A stretch of DNA of 64,000 nucleotides from Halomonas sp. HL-93 (GCF_900086985.1 NZ_LT593974.1:3906001-3970000), one strand, 5' to 3'. Counted from the stretch's first letter, positions 10,252 through 19,075 are shown. Translations and numbers: made by a program. The notes: generated from the sequence alone by a model not told the origin.

Positions 10252-11388
10252 ATGCGACGACTTGTCGGGTTGGTAGCTGGGATAGCGCTGATATACACCA
10301 CGTCCAGCGCTGCCCAGCCCAGCGAAAACCAAGCCCGCCAGCAGCTGGACAATATTGGTCAAGCGATTGAGGCGCTTTCCGAGCGTTTAAACGAAACCGA
10401 TGATGCCCGCGATGGGGCTAAACGCGAGCTGCGCGAGGTCGAAACCGAGCTCGCCAAGACCCACCAGCGGCTCGACCAACTGCAAGGTGAGCGCCGAAAG
10501 CTCAATGAAGAAACCGATCAGCTTCGCAAGCATCGCGATAGCCTTCAGGCAGACCGGGAAGCCCAGTCCGAAGCCCTTGGCCAACAATTAGCGGCGCTCT
10601 ATCGGCTGGGTCCGACCCCCCAACTCAAGCTGCTGTTAAATCAGGGCGATCCTGCCGAGCTTGACCGTATGCAGGCCTACTTGAACCGGCTAACCGAGGC
10701 GCGCCAGCAACGCTTGGACGAGATTGCCCGGCTGGATAGTGCGCTTGCCGACACCCAGCAAGCACTGGCCGAGCGACAAGACCGCCTGGCGTCACTGGCC
10801 GATGAGCTGGAGGACGAAAGTGCGCAACTGGCTGAACGGACCCAGGAGCGTCGCGGCGTAGTGGAAAACCTTGATGACCGTTATGGCAGCGAGGCGGCGC
10901 GGTTGGCCGACTTAACAAATGACCGCGAGCAGGCCGAACAACGACTACGTGAGATCCAGGCAGAACTAGCCCGCCTTGACGAGCCCACACCGACCACTCA
11001 TATTGCCCGTACCCAAGGGGACTTACCCTGGCCGGTTCAAGGCGACATTACGGCTGACTTTCAGCGTCGCGACGGTGTCCATTACAACGGTATCGTCATC
11101 CAGTCCTCAGCAGGCACATCAGTAAGCGCAGTGCATGAGGGCCGAGTGGTGTTTGCCGACTGGATGCGCGGGTTTGGCAATCTACTCATTATCGACCACG
11201 GCGATCAAATCATGACGCTTTACGCCCATCTGCAACAGTTCACCGCACGCCCCGGCCAACAGATCGAGCGCGGCGACGAAATTGGCCGGGTTGGCGATAG
11301 CGGGGGCCAGCCACGTAGCGCGCTTTACTTTGAAGTTCGCAAGCGGGGCGAACCAATTAACCCACAACGTTGGATTGCACGCCGCTGA
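10252..11388 (+). CDS. envC: EnvC-like murein hydrolase activator (degenerate LytM domain)
   Basis: 378-aa periplasmic protein: signal peptide to about residue 21 (ending TSSAAQ), a long coiled coil to about residue 240 rich in Glu/Arg/Gln/Leu, then a C-terminal M23/LytM-like domain. Active M23 enzymes need an HxxxD and an HxH; here the matching places read HYNGIVI and ALYFE, so zinc ligands are lost. This is the EnvC pattern: it does not cut peptidoglycan but activates amidases at the division site. It is probably co-transcribed with gpmI (7 bp gap) and ctp (76 bp). Confidence 0.92.
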   Translation: MRRLVGLVAGIALIYTTSSAAQPSENQARQQLDNIGQAIEALSERLNETDDARDGAKRELREVETELAKTHQRLDQLQGERRKLNEETDQLRKHRDSLQADREAQSEALGQQLAALYRLGPTPQLKLLLNQGDPAELDRMQAYLNRLTEARQQRLDEIARLDSALADTQQALAERQDRLASLADELEDESAQLAERTQERRGVVENLDDRYGSEAARLADLTNDREQAEQRLREIQAELARLDEPTPTTHIARTQGDLPWPVQGDITADFQRRDGVHYNGIVIQSSAGTSVSAVHEGRVVFADWMRGFGNLLIIDHGDQIMTLYAHLQQFTARPGQQIERGDEIGRVGDSGGQPRSALYFEVRKRGEPINPQRWIARR

Positions 11389-11464
11389 CGGGATAAGCTG
11401 AGTCATTATTATTGTCACTTCGGGTAGCGACGCACGCTGCCCACCTATCGCTCGCGGAGTCTGC

Positions 11465-12784
11465 ATGACGCTATCTGTTACCGAGGTATCGGCCCCCGCC
11501 AAACGCCTCTTGGCAACCCTGCTCTCTATCGCTTTACTATCGGCCCCGTTACCGCTGCTGGCTCAACCCAGTAGTGAAGGCAGTGGTGCTGGCGATAGCG
11601 TCAGCGACGACTTGCCGCTTGAAGAGATCCAGACATTTGCCGAAGTGTTTGAACGCATTAAACGCGCTTATGTTGAAGAAGTTGACGACCGCACCCTGCT
11701 GCGTAATGCCATGCGTGGCATGCTGAGCGAGCTAGACCCTCACTCCGCTTATCTTGATAAAGAGGAATATCAAAGTCTGCGCGAATCCACCGAGGGTGAA
11801 TTTGGCGGCATCGGTATCGAAGTCGGCATGGAAAACGGCCAGCTCATGGTCATTACTCCGATCGACGATACGCCTGCCTCTCGGGCGGGGCTGATGTCGC
11901 GGGATATCATCATCAGCATCGACGGCACCCCTACCGACAACATGTCCTTGCAGGAAGCGGTTACCCTGATGCGCGGCGACCCCGGCACCAAACTGGAGAT
12001 TTCCGTGCTACGCGCCGGTGAAGACTCTCCTCGGGCCTTCACCCTGACCCGCGAGGTTATCCGCAGCGAAAGCGTTAAACATGAGCTATTGGAAACCGGC
12101 TATGGCTATTTACGCATCAGTCAATTCCAGTCGCGTACGCCAGAGCAGGCCCAAAAAGCGCTTGAGAATATGGCCCGCGAACAACCGCTGGAAGGGCTAG
12201 TGCTCGATTTACGTAATAATCCCGGCGGCGTTTTACAGGCTGCTGTTGGTGTAGCTGATTTATTTTTAGACGACGGCCTGATTGTCTATACCGAAGGCCG
12301 TATTCCCGACAATGAGCTGTCCTTCTCAGCCTCCGCTGATACACCTGCAGCCGACGTGCCACTAGTGGTACTGATCAACGGCGGCAGCGCTTCAGCCGCC
12401 GAAATTGTCGCTGGCGCCCTCCAAGACCAGCGCCGTGGCGTCATTATGGGTACGGATAGCTTCGGTAAGGGGTCTGTTCAGCAGATTATGCCACTGGGCA
12501 ACGGTGAGGGCCTTAAGCTTACCACCGCGCTTTACTACACCCCGGACGGCCGCTCGATTCAAGCACAAGGCATTGAGCCCGACGTTGATGTGGTGCGTGG
12601 ACGGCTAGAGGTTGCCGAAGGACGGCGCGAGACCCGCGAAGCCGACTTAGAAGGCCACCTTCGCTCCCAGCAGGCTCCGCGTGACCGCGAGGAAGCCTCG
12701 CAGCGCCTGCGCGACGACTACCAACTAGGCGAGGCGCTGAACTTGCTGAAAGCATTGAATGTGGTCGACCGCCGTCGTGATTAA
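11465..12784 (+). CDS. ctpA: S41 family carboxy-terminal processing protease
   Basis: 439-aa exported serine protease: signal sequence to about residue 33 (LLAQ), a leader helix, a PDZ domain at about 105-190 (GEFGGIGIEV, GDIII-like SRDIIISIDG), and the S41 catalytic domain. The expected Ser-Lys dyad is Ser310 in INGGSASAAEIV and Lys335 in DSFGKGSVQQ, 25 residues apart as in known CtpA enzymes. Likely targets are periplasmic peptidoglycan hydrolases or lipoproteins, by family analogy. GGAG precedes the ATG. Its TAA overlaps the stop codon of convergent ubiI. Confidence 0.95.
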   Translation: MTLSVTEVSAPAKRLLATLLSIALLSAPLPLLAQPSSEGSGAGDSVSDDLPLEEIQTFAEVFERIKRAYVEEVDDRTLLRNAMRGMLSELDPHSAYLDKEEYQSLRESTEGEFGGIGIEVGMENGQLMVITPIDDTPASRAGLMSRDIIISIDGTPTDNMSLQEAVTLMRGDPGTKLEISVLRAGEDSPRAFTLTREVIRSESVKHELLETGYGYLRISQFQSRTPEQAQKALENMAREQPLEGLVLDLRNNPGGVLQAAVGVADLFLDDGLIVYTEGRIPDNELSFSASADTPAADVPLVVLINGGSASAAEIVAGALQDQRRGVIMGTDSFGKGSVQQIMPLGNGEGLKLTTALYYTPDGRSIQAQGIEPDVDVVRGRLEVAEGRRETREADLEGHLRSQQAPRDREEASQRLRDDYQLGEALNLLKALNVVDRRRD

Positions 12785-14031
12785 CGACACGGGGCCGGCA
12801 AGCGACCGCGCTCGCCGGTCGCTTGCCGCATAACAAGGCGCTTGAGTGGGGTCAGCCGATGCATGCCGCTCATACCTAGATTACGCATTAGCGTGAGCGC
12901 CGGATCGTGGCTACCAAACAGGGTTTTAAAGCCTTTCATCAAGCCAAGCATCGCGCGATTATCCCCACGCCGTCGGCGGGCATAGCGATTCAGTGTGCTC
13001 AGCTCTCCCCAAGGAGCCCCCCGCCGCCAAGCCGCGGTGACCTCGTCAGCCAAAACGGCAGCATCCATCAACCCCAGGTTAACTCCCTGGCCAGCGAGGG
13101 GGTGCAGGCTATGGGCCGCATCCCCCACTAGCGCAAAATGCGGTTGCACGTAACACGTCGCATGGCGCTGCACCAACGGAAATCGATACGCTCGATCACA
13201 GGCAGTAACCGTCCCCATACGACCTGCCAGGGCGCCACCAAGCGCCTCGCCTAACGCCGCTGGGTAAAGCTTGCACAGTTGTTTAGCGTGAGCAGGCGTG
13301 GTCGACCACACAATCGAACAATAGTGGGCATCTCTGTCTACCGTTAGCGGCAAAAAGGCCAGCGGACATCCGTCGACAAATGCTTGCCGCGCGGTGTCGC
13401 CATGGGGTTTGTCACAGCGCACCGTGGTGACCACGGCATCCTGGCCCATTGCCTCGCTGATCACGTCGATTCCGGCCATGTCACGCAGCAGCGAGCGCGC
13501 CCCATCGGCTGCCACCACCAGCGGCGCGTGCAGTGACTGGCCGCTCGCCAAACCCAGCCGACGCCCCGACGCCGAGCCCCCCAATGTTTCTACCGGCGTA
13601 CCGAAAAACGCGCTAACCCGGCCCTGACCTTGAAGCGTTGTGTGCAACGCCGACAGGGTTACGTCGTTTTCAACGATATGCCCCAACACGGGAACGCCCG
13701 CCTCGTCGGCGGAAAAACCAATCTCGCCGCTGCCTTCGGCGTCCCACACCTGCATATGGCGATAGGGGGTGACGCGGGCATTGACCATTAACGGCCAGGC
13801 CCCGATATAAGTTAACAGCCGCTGTGAAACCGGCGTCAGTGCGCTGACTCGAGGTGACGGAAGGCCGCTCACCGCATGTGACGGTGGCCGTGCTTTCGCT
13901 TCAACCAGCGCCACCCGCATCCCGGCATCGGCCAACAGCCAACTCAAGGTGCTACCCACCATGCCAGCGCCGACCACGATGACGTCAAAGTCACTCGCCG
14001 CCGATTTATCTGACTCATTGAACGTCTGCAT
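12781..14031 (-). CDS. ubiI: FAD-dependent ubiquinone hydroxylase, UbiI/VisC type
   Basis: 416-aa flavoprotein monooxygenase of ubiquinone synthesis; UbiI hydroxylates C5 of the ring. DVIVVGAGMVGSTLSWLLAD is the FAD dinucleotide fold, VVAADGARSLLRD the DG motif, and FALVGDAAHSLHPLAGQGVN the second FAD motif. The GDAAHSLHPLAGQGVNLG form is nearer UbiI than UbiH, but UbiF-like activity cannot be excluded. The start at 14031 is favoured over a longer frame from 14064. It lies 55 bp after ubiH in the run ygfB-pepP-ubiH-ubiI, the same order as in E. coli. Confidence 0.9.
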   Translation of the reverse strand: MQTFNESDKSAASDFDVIVVGAGMVGSTLSWLLADAGMRVALVEAKARPPSHAVSGLPSPRVSALTPVSQRLLTYIGAWPLMVNARVTPYRHMQVWDAEGSGEIGFSADEAGVPVLGHIVENDVTLSALHTTLQGQGRVSAFFGTPVETLGGSASGRRLGLASGQSLHAPLVVAADGARSLLRDMAGIDVISEAMGQDAVVTTVRCDKPHGDTARQAFVDGCPLAFLPLTVDRDAHYCSIVWSTTPAHAKQLCKLYPAALGEALGGALAGRMGTVTACDRAYRFPLVQRHATCYVQPHFALVGDAAHSLHPLAGQGVNLGLMDAAVLADEVTAAWRRGAPWGELSTLNRYARRRRGDNRAMLGLMKGFKTLFGSHDPALTLMRNLGMSGMHRLTPLKRLVMRQATGERGRLPAPCR

Positions 14032-14086
14032 AACGCTCCTTATGTTGGCTTGATTTTCGTACAAAGCTTGGCGGCGCTGCCAGGGC

Positions 14087-15304
14087 TCAACGTTCGAGTC
14101 CCATTGCTCTGCGCGCTAGCCCTTTACGTAATGGTCCAACGATATTGAGGCCAATCAAGCCAGCCGCTCTGGCATGGGACAATAGGGGGAGCGACAAGCC
14201 AAACAGGCGAATCAGCCCATCGCTAAAGCGAATCACGTTGGCGCGGTCGCGCGCACGTTGGCGCTCGAACGCCTGCAGCGTAGTCATATCGCCCAGTGGC
14301 CGTTTTGCCCACTCGCCTTCTTCCAGAGCCTCGACCAGATCCATCACGCCACGCAGGGCTAGATTGAAGCCTTGACCAGCTACCGGGTGAAGCGCATGGG
14401 CTGCGTTGCCCAACACAGCCAGCCCAGGGCGGACGGGCTCTTCGGCGGTGATTAAATTCAATGGGTAGCTGTGGCGCTGGCCCACCTGAGTAAAGCACCC
14501 AACCCGATCGCCAAAGGCGGCCTGGAGTTGCGCCAGGAATTCGCCGTCCGAGAGCGCCAGACGTGCCTGCTCCTGCCCGGTGGTATGCGTCCAGATTAAC
14601 TCCATTGCCTGCCCCGGTAGGGGAAGTAGCGCAATCGGCCCTGCGCTGGTAAACCGCTCATAGGCGACGCCACGATGTGGCTGACTGACGCCTACGTGGG
14701 CAATCAACGCGGTTTGCTGATAGGCCTCGCGGCGGCTGGCTATACCCAGCTGTTCTTTTAACCCTGAGCGCCCACCATCGGCCAACACCGTTAAGGCGCC
14801 GTGCAGGCAACTACCATCAGAGAGCCTCAGGTCGTGACCCTGAGGGGTCGGGGTAATGCTCTCGACCTTGGCGGGACAGTGCCATTCAAGGGGTAACGTA
14901 TTGAGCCGTTGATGAAGCACGCGCCCCATCCAAGCGTTGGGAATCACATGCCCCAGCGCATTGACGCCAAGCTCATCGGCGTTGAGCCGGGTGGCCCCCA
15001 GCCGGCCCCGCTCGCTGATATGGATACGCTTTATTGGCGTGGCTTCAGCTTGCATGGCCTCCCAAACGCCCAATTGACGAAAGCGCTGGGCCGAGCCTTC
15101 GGCAATGGCGCTGGCGCGGGCATCAAAGCTTGGCTGCCAGCTCTCATCCAGCGACTTAACGGGTAGCGGTGCCGCCTCGATAATGGCGACTTTCCAACCA
15201 AAGCGCTCAATCAAGGGAGCCAGGGCACAGCCTAAGCTCGCGCCCACTAACCCGCCCCCCACAATCACAATGTCATGGGTTACCGTTTGCCCAGACGCTT
15301 GCAT
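14087..15304 (-). CDS. ubiH: 2-octaprenyl-6-methoxyphenyl hydroxylase UbiH
   Basis: 405-aa flavin monooxygenase that hydroxylates C1 of the ubiquinone precursor. It shows DIVIVGGGLVGASLGCALA (FAD fold), TVLADGGRSGLKEQLGI (DG motif) and VLGNAAHALHPVAGQGFNL; the GNAAH variant instead of GDAAH is also found in E. coli UbiH and separates it from its neighbour UbiI. Together the two genes look like an old duplication that divides the ring-hydroxylation steps. It follows pepP by 80 bp. Confidence 0.93.
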   Translation of the reverse strand: MQASGQTVTHDIVIVGGGLVGASLGCALAPLIERFGWKVAIIEAAPLPVKSLDESWQPSFDARASAIAEGSAQRFRQLGVWEAMQAEATPIKRIHISERGRLGATRLNADELGVNALGHVIPNAWMGRVLHQRLNTLPLEWHCPAKVESITPTPQGHDLRLSDGSCLHGALTVLADGGRSGLKEQLGIASRREAYQQTALIAHVGVSQPHRGVAYERFTSAGPIALLPLPGQAMELIWTHTTGQEQARLALSDGEFLAQLQAAFGDRVGCFTQVGQRHSYPLNLITAEEPVRPGLAVLGNAAHALHPVAGQGFNLALRGVMDLVEALEEGEWAKRPLGDMTTLQAFERQRARDRANVIRFSDGLIRLFGLSLPLLSHARAAGLIGLNIVGPLRKGLARRAMGLER

Positions 15305-15384
15305 TGGCTCTCTCCCACTGGTGACAACGCTCTCAAGTACAGCGCTTATTGCGTAACGTAAATTACATAATGCACTGCAATGAA

Positions 15385-16725
15385 TTAATCAGATGCCATG
15401 AGTGCTTCTATATCGGCGACCCGTTTAGGGACCTGGTCGGTTAGTACCTCGTGCCCCTGATTAGTGACCACCACGTTGTCCTCAATGCGGATGCCAATGC
15501 CTCGATACGCTACCGGTATGTCCGTTTCATCCGGAATATAAAGACCCGGCTCAACGGTCAGCACCATACCGGGCTCAAGCGGCCGGGGGGTGTCTGCGTT
15601 AAGACGGTAGGTGCCCACATCGTGCACATCCAGCCCCAGCCAGTGCGACGTCGAATGTAGATAAAACCGCCGGTAGTGCTGCTCGTCGATGCAGGTTTGC
15701 AGCTCGCCTTCCAGCAGACCAAGCTCAATCAACCCAGCGGTCAAGTCGGCTACCACACCCTTATGGATGTCGGCGAGGGTGACGCCAGGCTGAATAGCCG
15801 CAACGGCGCGCTCCTGGGCGTGAAGCACCACTTGATAAAGCGCACGCTGTGCATCGTTGAAACGCCCAGAGACAGGGAAGGTACGGGTAATATCGCCTGC
15901 ATAGAGCTCAAATTCCGCGCCTGCATCAATCAATACCAGTTCGCCGTCAGCCAGCGGTGCGCTGTTCTCAATGTAGTGCAACACGCAAGCATTGGCACCG
16001 CCGCCCACAATGGTGCTGTAGGCCGGGCCGCTGCCGCCCTGCCAGACAAACTCATGCTCTAATTCAGCTTGTAACTGGTACTCACTAAGGCCAGGCCTCG
16101 CCGTGCACATGGCACGCACATGCGCATGGGCCGAAATTGCCGTGGCATGACGCAATAGGGCGATCTCCGCCTCGCTCTTAATCTGGCGCATGGCATGAAT
16201 CAGCGGATTAACATCCATCCAGCCCTTTAACGCGGGAAGTCCACGGCGTTGGCCTGCCTTGGCCTGAGACAAGGCTTCTTCAGCAATATCGAGGGCACCG
16301 TCATGATCAAGCGGTAAATAGAGCAGTTCACGGCCCGCCAGCAGCTCAGGCATCATGGCTTCGCGCTCGGCGTTTTCGAATGCCTGATCAATGCCGTGCG
16401 CTGTTATCACCCCTTGAGCGCCCAGCCGTCGCCCTGTCCAGGCTTCCATGGTGGGATCACGGTCCTGGCAAAACACCACGCTTTGACCTGCTTCACGCCC
16501 CGGCAACAGCACCAGCAGGGCATCCGGCTCGCTGATACCTGTGAGGTAGTAAAAATCACTGCTTTGCCGGAACGTGTACTCGCTGTCGTTGGAGCGCGTC
16601 ACCAACGAGCCCCCCGGTAAAATAACGGCGGCATTAGTCAGCAACTGGGCCATTAGTGTGTCGCGCCGCTGGTGATACTCTGCCCGCGTGATAGCTGGCG
16701 GGCGAGGCAATACATCAGTCAACAT
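15385..16725 (-). CDS. pepP: Xaa-Pro aminopeptidase P
   Basis: Cytosolic M24B metallopeptidase removing an N-terminal residue that precedes proline (446 aa). The N-terminal creatinase-like domain includes FRQSSDFYYLTGISEPDALL; the pita-bread catalytic domain has metal ligands in LIDAGAEFELYAGDITRTFP (two Asp), HSTSHWLGLDVHD (His), and EPGLYIP plus GIGIRIEDNV (Glu). The start at 16725 (MLTDVLPRP) gives a length close to the E. coli enzyme (441 aa); the frame extends 40 codons upstream into ygfB without homology. Confidence 0.95.
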   Translation of the reverse strand: MLTDVLPRPPAITRAEYHQRRDTLMAQLLTNAAVILPGGSLVTRSNDSEYTFRQSSDFYYLTGISEPDALLVLLPGREAGQSVVFCQDRDPTMEAWTGRRLGAQGVITAHGIDQAFENAEREAMMPELLAGRELLYLPLDHDGALDIAEEALSQAKAGQRRGLPALKGWMDVNPLIHAMRQIKSEAEIALLRHATAISAHAHVRAMCTARPGLSEYQLQAELEHEFVWQGGSGPAYSTIVGGGANACVLHYIENSAPLADGELVLIDAGAEFELYAGDITRTFPVSGRFNDAQRALYQVVLHAQERAVAAIQPGVTLADIHKGVVADLTAGLIELGLLEGELQTCIDEQHYRRFYLHSTSHWLGLDVHDVGTYRLNADTPRPLEPGMVLTVEPGLYIPDETDIPVAYRGIGIRIEDNVVVTNQGHEVLTDQVPKRVADIEALMASD

Positions 16726-16744
16726 AGCGTTTTCCAACAACAGT

Positions 16745-17323
16745 TTAATGAACGGGCGTATCGGTTTTCTCGACCTGCGGCTGACCAGGGTGCTGCTCGG
16801 TATACAGCAGCATAGCGGCCATACGGGCATGCTCGGTAAGCGCAAATAGATCGTTTTCGTTTTCAGGGCTATCGTCGATGTCGGTATCGATTCGGCCTAA
16901 CCCTTCTAGGTCACTTATTGCCTCGCGTAGCGCCTGTGACCAGCGCTCGCGCAGCTCGTTGTCAGCTACCTCATCGACTACTTCGATAAAGCCCAGCGTC
17001 CACTCTTTAAGGCCCTGTGCCTGCTCGCCCAAAGAAAACAGTTCATCAGGTAGCAGCGGCGTATAATCTAGGTCGCTGGCGCTTAGCGCCTCCAGGGTTT
17101 GCCGCCGCCACCCAAGTAGGCGTTCGGCGCTAGCGGGATCACGAGGCTGGTCCACACCGAGGCTTAAGCAGACCTCCTCCAGCCAGGTTTGGGCATCCAC
17201 ATCGCGCAAGGCAAGCAGTGCGCATAACCGACCATCGAGAAAGGCGGGCGACTGCATGCTTCCGTGCAACAAAAAAACATCGGCGACATCCGAAAAATCT
17301 TGGCGTTCGTCAATTAGCGACAT
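16745..17323 (-). CDS. ygfB: YgfB/UPF0149 family protein
   Basis: 192-aa acidic, helical cytosolic protein of the UPF0149 (YecA/YgfB) family, without a C-terminal SEC-C zinc motif. HGSMQSPAFLDGRLCALLAL and GWRRQTLEAL, WTLGFIEVVDEV and NENDLFALTEHARMAAMLLY are family features. In Pseudomonas a YgfB homologue influences beta-lactam resistance through ampDh3, but no such link can be read here. ATG at 17323 is used; a GTG three codons earlier is possible. It is first of ygfB-pepP-ubiH-ubiI and divergent from zapA. Confidence 0.88.
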   Translation of the reverse strand: MSLIDERQDFSDVADVFLLHGSMQSPAFLDGRLCALLALRDVDAQTWLEEVCLSLGVDQPRDPASAERLLGWRRQTLEALSASDLDYTPLLPDELFSLGEQAQGLKEWTLGFIEVVDEVADNELRERWSQALREAISDLEGLGRIDTDIDDSPENENDLFALTEHARMAAMLLYTEQHPGQPQVEKTDTPVH

Positions 17324-17375
17324 GGTCTTCACTCGTCAAATGGGTTTGCGATCATATGCCGCTCCGGCTTGCGCG

Positions 17376-17405
17376 TTGACCCCGTGCAAGCCGCTCTCTT
17401 ATAGT
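17376..17405 (+). promoter_or_regulatory. Putative zapA promoter
   Basis: TTGACC (17376-17381) and TATAGT (17400-17405) are separated by 18 bp on the plus strand. The start would lie near 17412, about 65 nt before the zapA ATG. Confidence 0.6.
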
Positions 17406-17477
17406 GAACGACATCGTCCTTCCTATGCAGTGATGTTAACGCATTGGGCATCCCTTTGACCCGTGCCGGAGTTTGTC

Positions 17478-17777
17478 ATGAGTAACACTAAGCGGCCTAC
17501 TACCGAAATCAGCCTATTGGGGCGTGATTACGTGATTGCTTGCGACCCCGGTGAAGAAGCCAAGCTTGAACGCGCGGCCCGCTACCTGGATCGCGCCATG
17601 CAGGGTATCCAGGCACAAAGTAGCCTGCTGGGAAGTGAGCGTATCGCCATTATGGCAGCACTCAACATTACCCACGAATTGCTTGAGGCAATGGACGAAC
17701 ATCGCGCCGGGGAAGCCAGCTTGAACCGGCTAAATGAGCGGCTCGAACACGCTTTGTCACAAACTCGCAAGCCGTGA
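17478..17777 (+). CDS. zapA: Cell division protein ZapA
   Basis: 99-aa cytosolic protein that binds and bundles FtsZ filaments at the division ring. The N-terminal globular part reads TEISLLGRDYVIACDPGEEA with the family's TVxIxGrxYxI(x)C pattern; ALNITHELL and a C-terminal coiled coil (LNRLNERLEHAL) follow. GGAG six bases before 17478 supports this ATG over a GTG five codons upstream. It is followed by 6S RNA and fau, the conserved zapA-ssrS-fau order. Confidence 0.94.
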   Translation: MSNTKRPTTEISLLGRDYVIACDPGEEAKLERAARYLDRAMQGIQAQSSLLGSERIAIMAALNITHELLEAMDEHRAGEASLNRLNERLEHALSQTRKP

Positions 17778-17796
17778 GGTCGTTTAACGCAAGCCT

Positions 17797-17824
17797 TTGG
17801 CATTGGCCCCCGCTCTGTTAGGAT
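17797..17824 (+). promoter_or_regulatory. 6S RNA promoter
   Basis: TTGGCA (17797-17802) and TAGGAT (17819-17824), 16 bp apart, place the start at about 17831, where the 6S closing stem begins. Confidence 0.7.
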
Positions 17825-17830
17825 AACCAA

Positions 17831-18010
17831 GTTCTCTGGGGTGTGCGCCAGTCGTTATAGTCCCTCGAGCCTATGCGTAATACCCAGGGGGCCAAATGCT
17901 AGCCAGGCCCGTGTGCATGTCCGTGCGTCGGAAAGCCTGACGGTTTGGCTGCGGCCACCCACCTGAACCAGTAGGTTCAGGGCCAGAACGACAGCGGCAC
18001 TCTGGGGAAC
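17831..18010 (+). ncRNA. ssrS: 6S RNA
   Basis: Regulatory RNA that mimics an open promoter and binds sigma70 RNA polymerase in stationary phase. The two ends pair: GTTCTCTGGGGTG at 17831 with CACTCTGGGGAAC ending at 18010, using G-U wobbles. The internal blocks CCAGTCGTTATAGTCCCTCG and CACCTGAACCAGTAGGTTCA, then CAGGGCCAGAACGACAGCGG, match conserved parts of proteobacterial 6S RNA. Length of about 180 nt and its place between zapA and fau are diagnostic. Ends are estimated from the stem and promoter; the fau ribosome site overlaps the 3' end. Confidence 0.92.
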
Positions 18011-18017
18011 ACTCATT

Positions 18018-18641
18018 ATGATGGACAGCCTCCACAGCGCTGACCAAAAAAGGATGCTACGGCGTGAATTGCGCCAGCGGCGTCGATCGCTTTCACCACG
18101 AGAGCAACGCGAAGCGGCCTCCCGCCTTTGCCAGCAACTCAAGCGCCTTCCCGAAATCCGCCGTGCCCGGCGAATTAGCCTCTACCTACCCGTGATGGGT
18201 GAAATCGACCCAACCCCGTTAATTCCCTGGCTGCGGCGACGCGGGGTAACCGTTTATTTACCAGTGTTGCGGCCATTCGTAGCTAATACGCTGTGGTTTG
18301 TGGCTTATCATGCGCATACCCCGATGGTTAAAAATCGCTTCGGCATCGCCGAACCCGACACCCGCTTTGCGGCCAAACGCCTAAACCGCCTTCCCGCGTG
18401 GGCATTAGATACGTTGATAGTGCCGCTGGTCGGTTTTGACGCCCAGGCCAATCGCATGGGTATGGGAGGCGGTTTTTATGATCGCAGCCTCGCCTTTATG
18501 CGTCGCCCTGGTCCTAAGCCTACGCTGCTGGGCGTGGCCCACGCTTGCCAGCAGGTAGACACCCTACCCGTCGAACCCTGGGACATACCGTTAAACGCCG
18601 TGGTGAGCGATCAACATATCATTCGCCCTGGGGATGTTTAA
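18018..18641 (+). CDS. fau: 5-formyltetrahydrofolate cyclo-ligase
   Basis: ATP-dependent enzyme converting 5-formyl-THF to 5,10-methenyl-THF (207 aa); in E. coli the gene is ygfA. The N terminus is basic and helical (RRELRQRRRSLSPREQREAA), RRISLYLPVMGEIDPTPLI is the substrate region, and the family signature is GFDAQANRMGMGGGFYDRSL. Two ATGs stand in tandem (18018, 18021). It begins 8 nt after the 6S RNA, so the two are likely processed from one transcript, as in E. coli. Confidence 0.95.
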   Translation: MMDSLHSADQKRMLRRELRQRRRSLSPREQREAASRLCQQLKRLPEIRRARRISLYLPVMGEIDPTPLIPWLRRRGVTVYLPVLRPFVANTLWFVAYHAHTPMVKNRFGIAEPDTRFAAKRLNRLPAWALDTLIVPLVGFDAQANRMGMGGGFYDRSLAFMRRPGPKPTLLGVAHACQQVDTLPVEPWDIPLNAVVSDQHIIRPGDV

Positions 18642-18658
18642 TCGGCCTCATAGCAAAA

Positions 18659-18682
18659 CGGGCTGGCCCAAAGGCCAGCCCG
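18659..18682 (-). terminator. Terminator hairpin between fau and the small membrane protein gene
   Basis: CGGGCTGGCC (18659-18668) pairs perfectly with GGCCAGCCCG (18673-18682) around a CAAA loop. Read on the minus strand the stem is followed by GTTTTG, so it best serves the small leftward gene at 18723-18821; it may also stop fau transcripts. Confidence 0.7.
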
Positions 18683-18722
18683 CTCGACGTTGAGCATATT
18701 ATTTATTTTGCCAAGGTATGGG

Positions 18723-18821
18723 TTAACTTCCCGATAACGCCTGCGCGTAGCCGGTGGCTAATACCCCGAGCGCAAACACAATCATCAGTGCCATTACCAT
18801 GTCGGGCTTTTTACGCCGCAT
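18723..18821 (-). CDS. Small single-span membrane protein (32 aa), uncharacterised
   Basis: A 32-codon frame with all signs of a gene. It has GGAG seven bases before the ATG, a promoter at 18935-18964 and a terminator at 18659-18682. The peptide starts MRRKKPDM, continues with a hydrophobic run VMALMIVFALGVLATGYA (about residues 9-26), and ends ALSGS. The basic N terminus and lone hydrophobic segment suggest a tail-in inner-membrane peptide or a tiny exported product with a cleavable-looking A-Q-A. No function is known to me. Too short for ordinary gene finders. Confidence 0.7.
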   Translation of the reverse strand: MRRKKPDMVMALMIVFALGVLATGYAQALSGS

Positions 18822-18934
18822 ATTGCTTCTCCAACCCCCTGAGTGTTGCCAATGCAATAAAACGTCACCTAGCTTACCCAATTATGAGCAGCCTAATACT
18901 GCCCTGATGACGCCTTTCATTAATTTCGCCTCTG

Positions 18935-18968
18935 ACTATAGGGCCAATAGGCTACCGTTGACAACGGT
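18935..18968 (-). promoter_or_regulatory. Promoter with overlapping palindrome for the small membrane protein gene
   Basis: Minus-strand TTGTCA (18959-18964) and TATAGT (18935-18940) lie 18 bp apart, starting RNA near 18928, about 107 nt before the ATG. The perfect 15-bp palindrome ACCGTTGACAACGGT (18954-18968) covers the -35 box, a position typical for a repressor operator. No candidate regulator is known. Confidence 0.55.
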
Positions 18969-19075
18969 TTAAACGGCAATATGCTACGAAAAAATAATCG
19001 CACAGCGTTTCTTAATAGGCTGACTCATGGCGGCCTGCAATGCGAGTAACCACTAACTCATTATGCGGAGGAATA

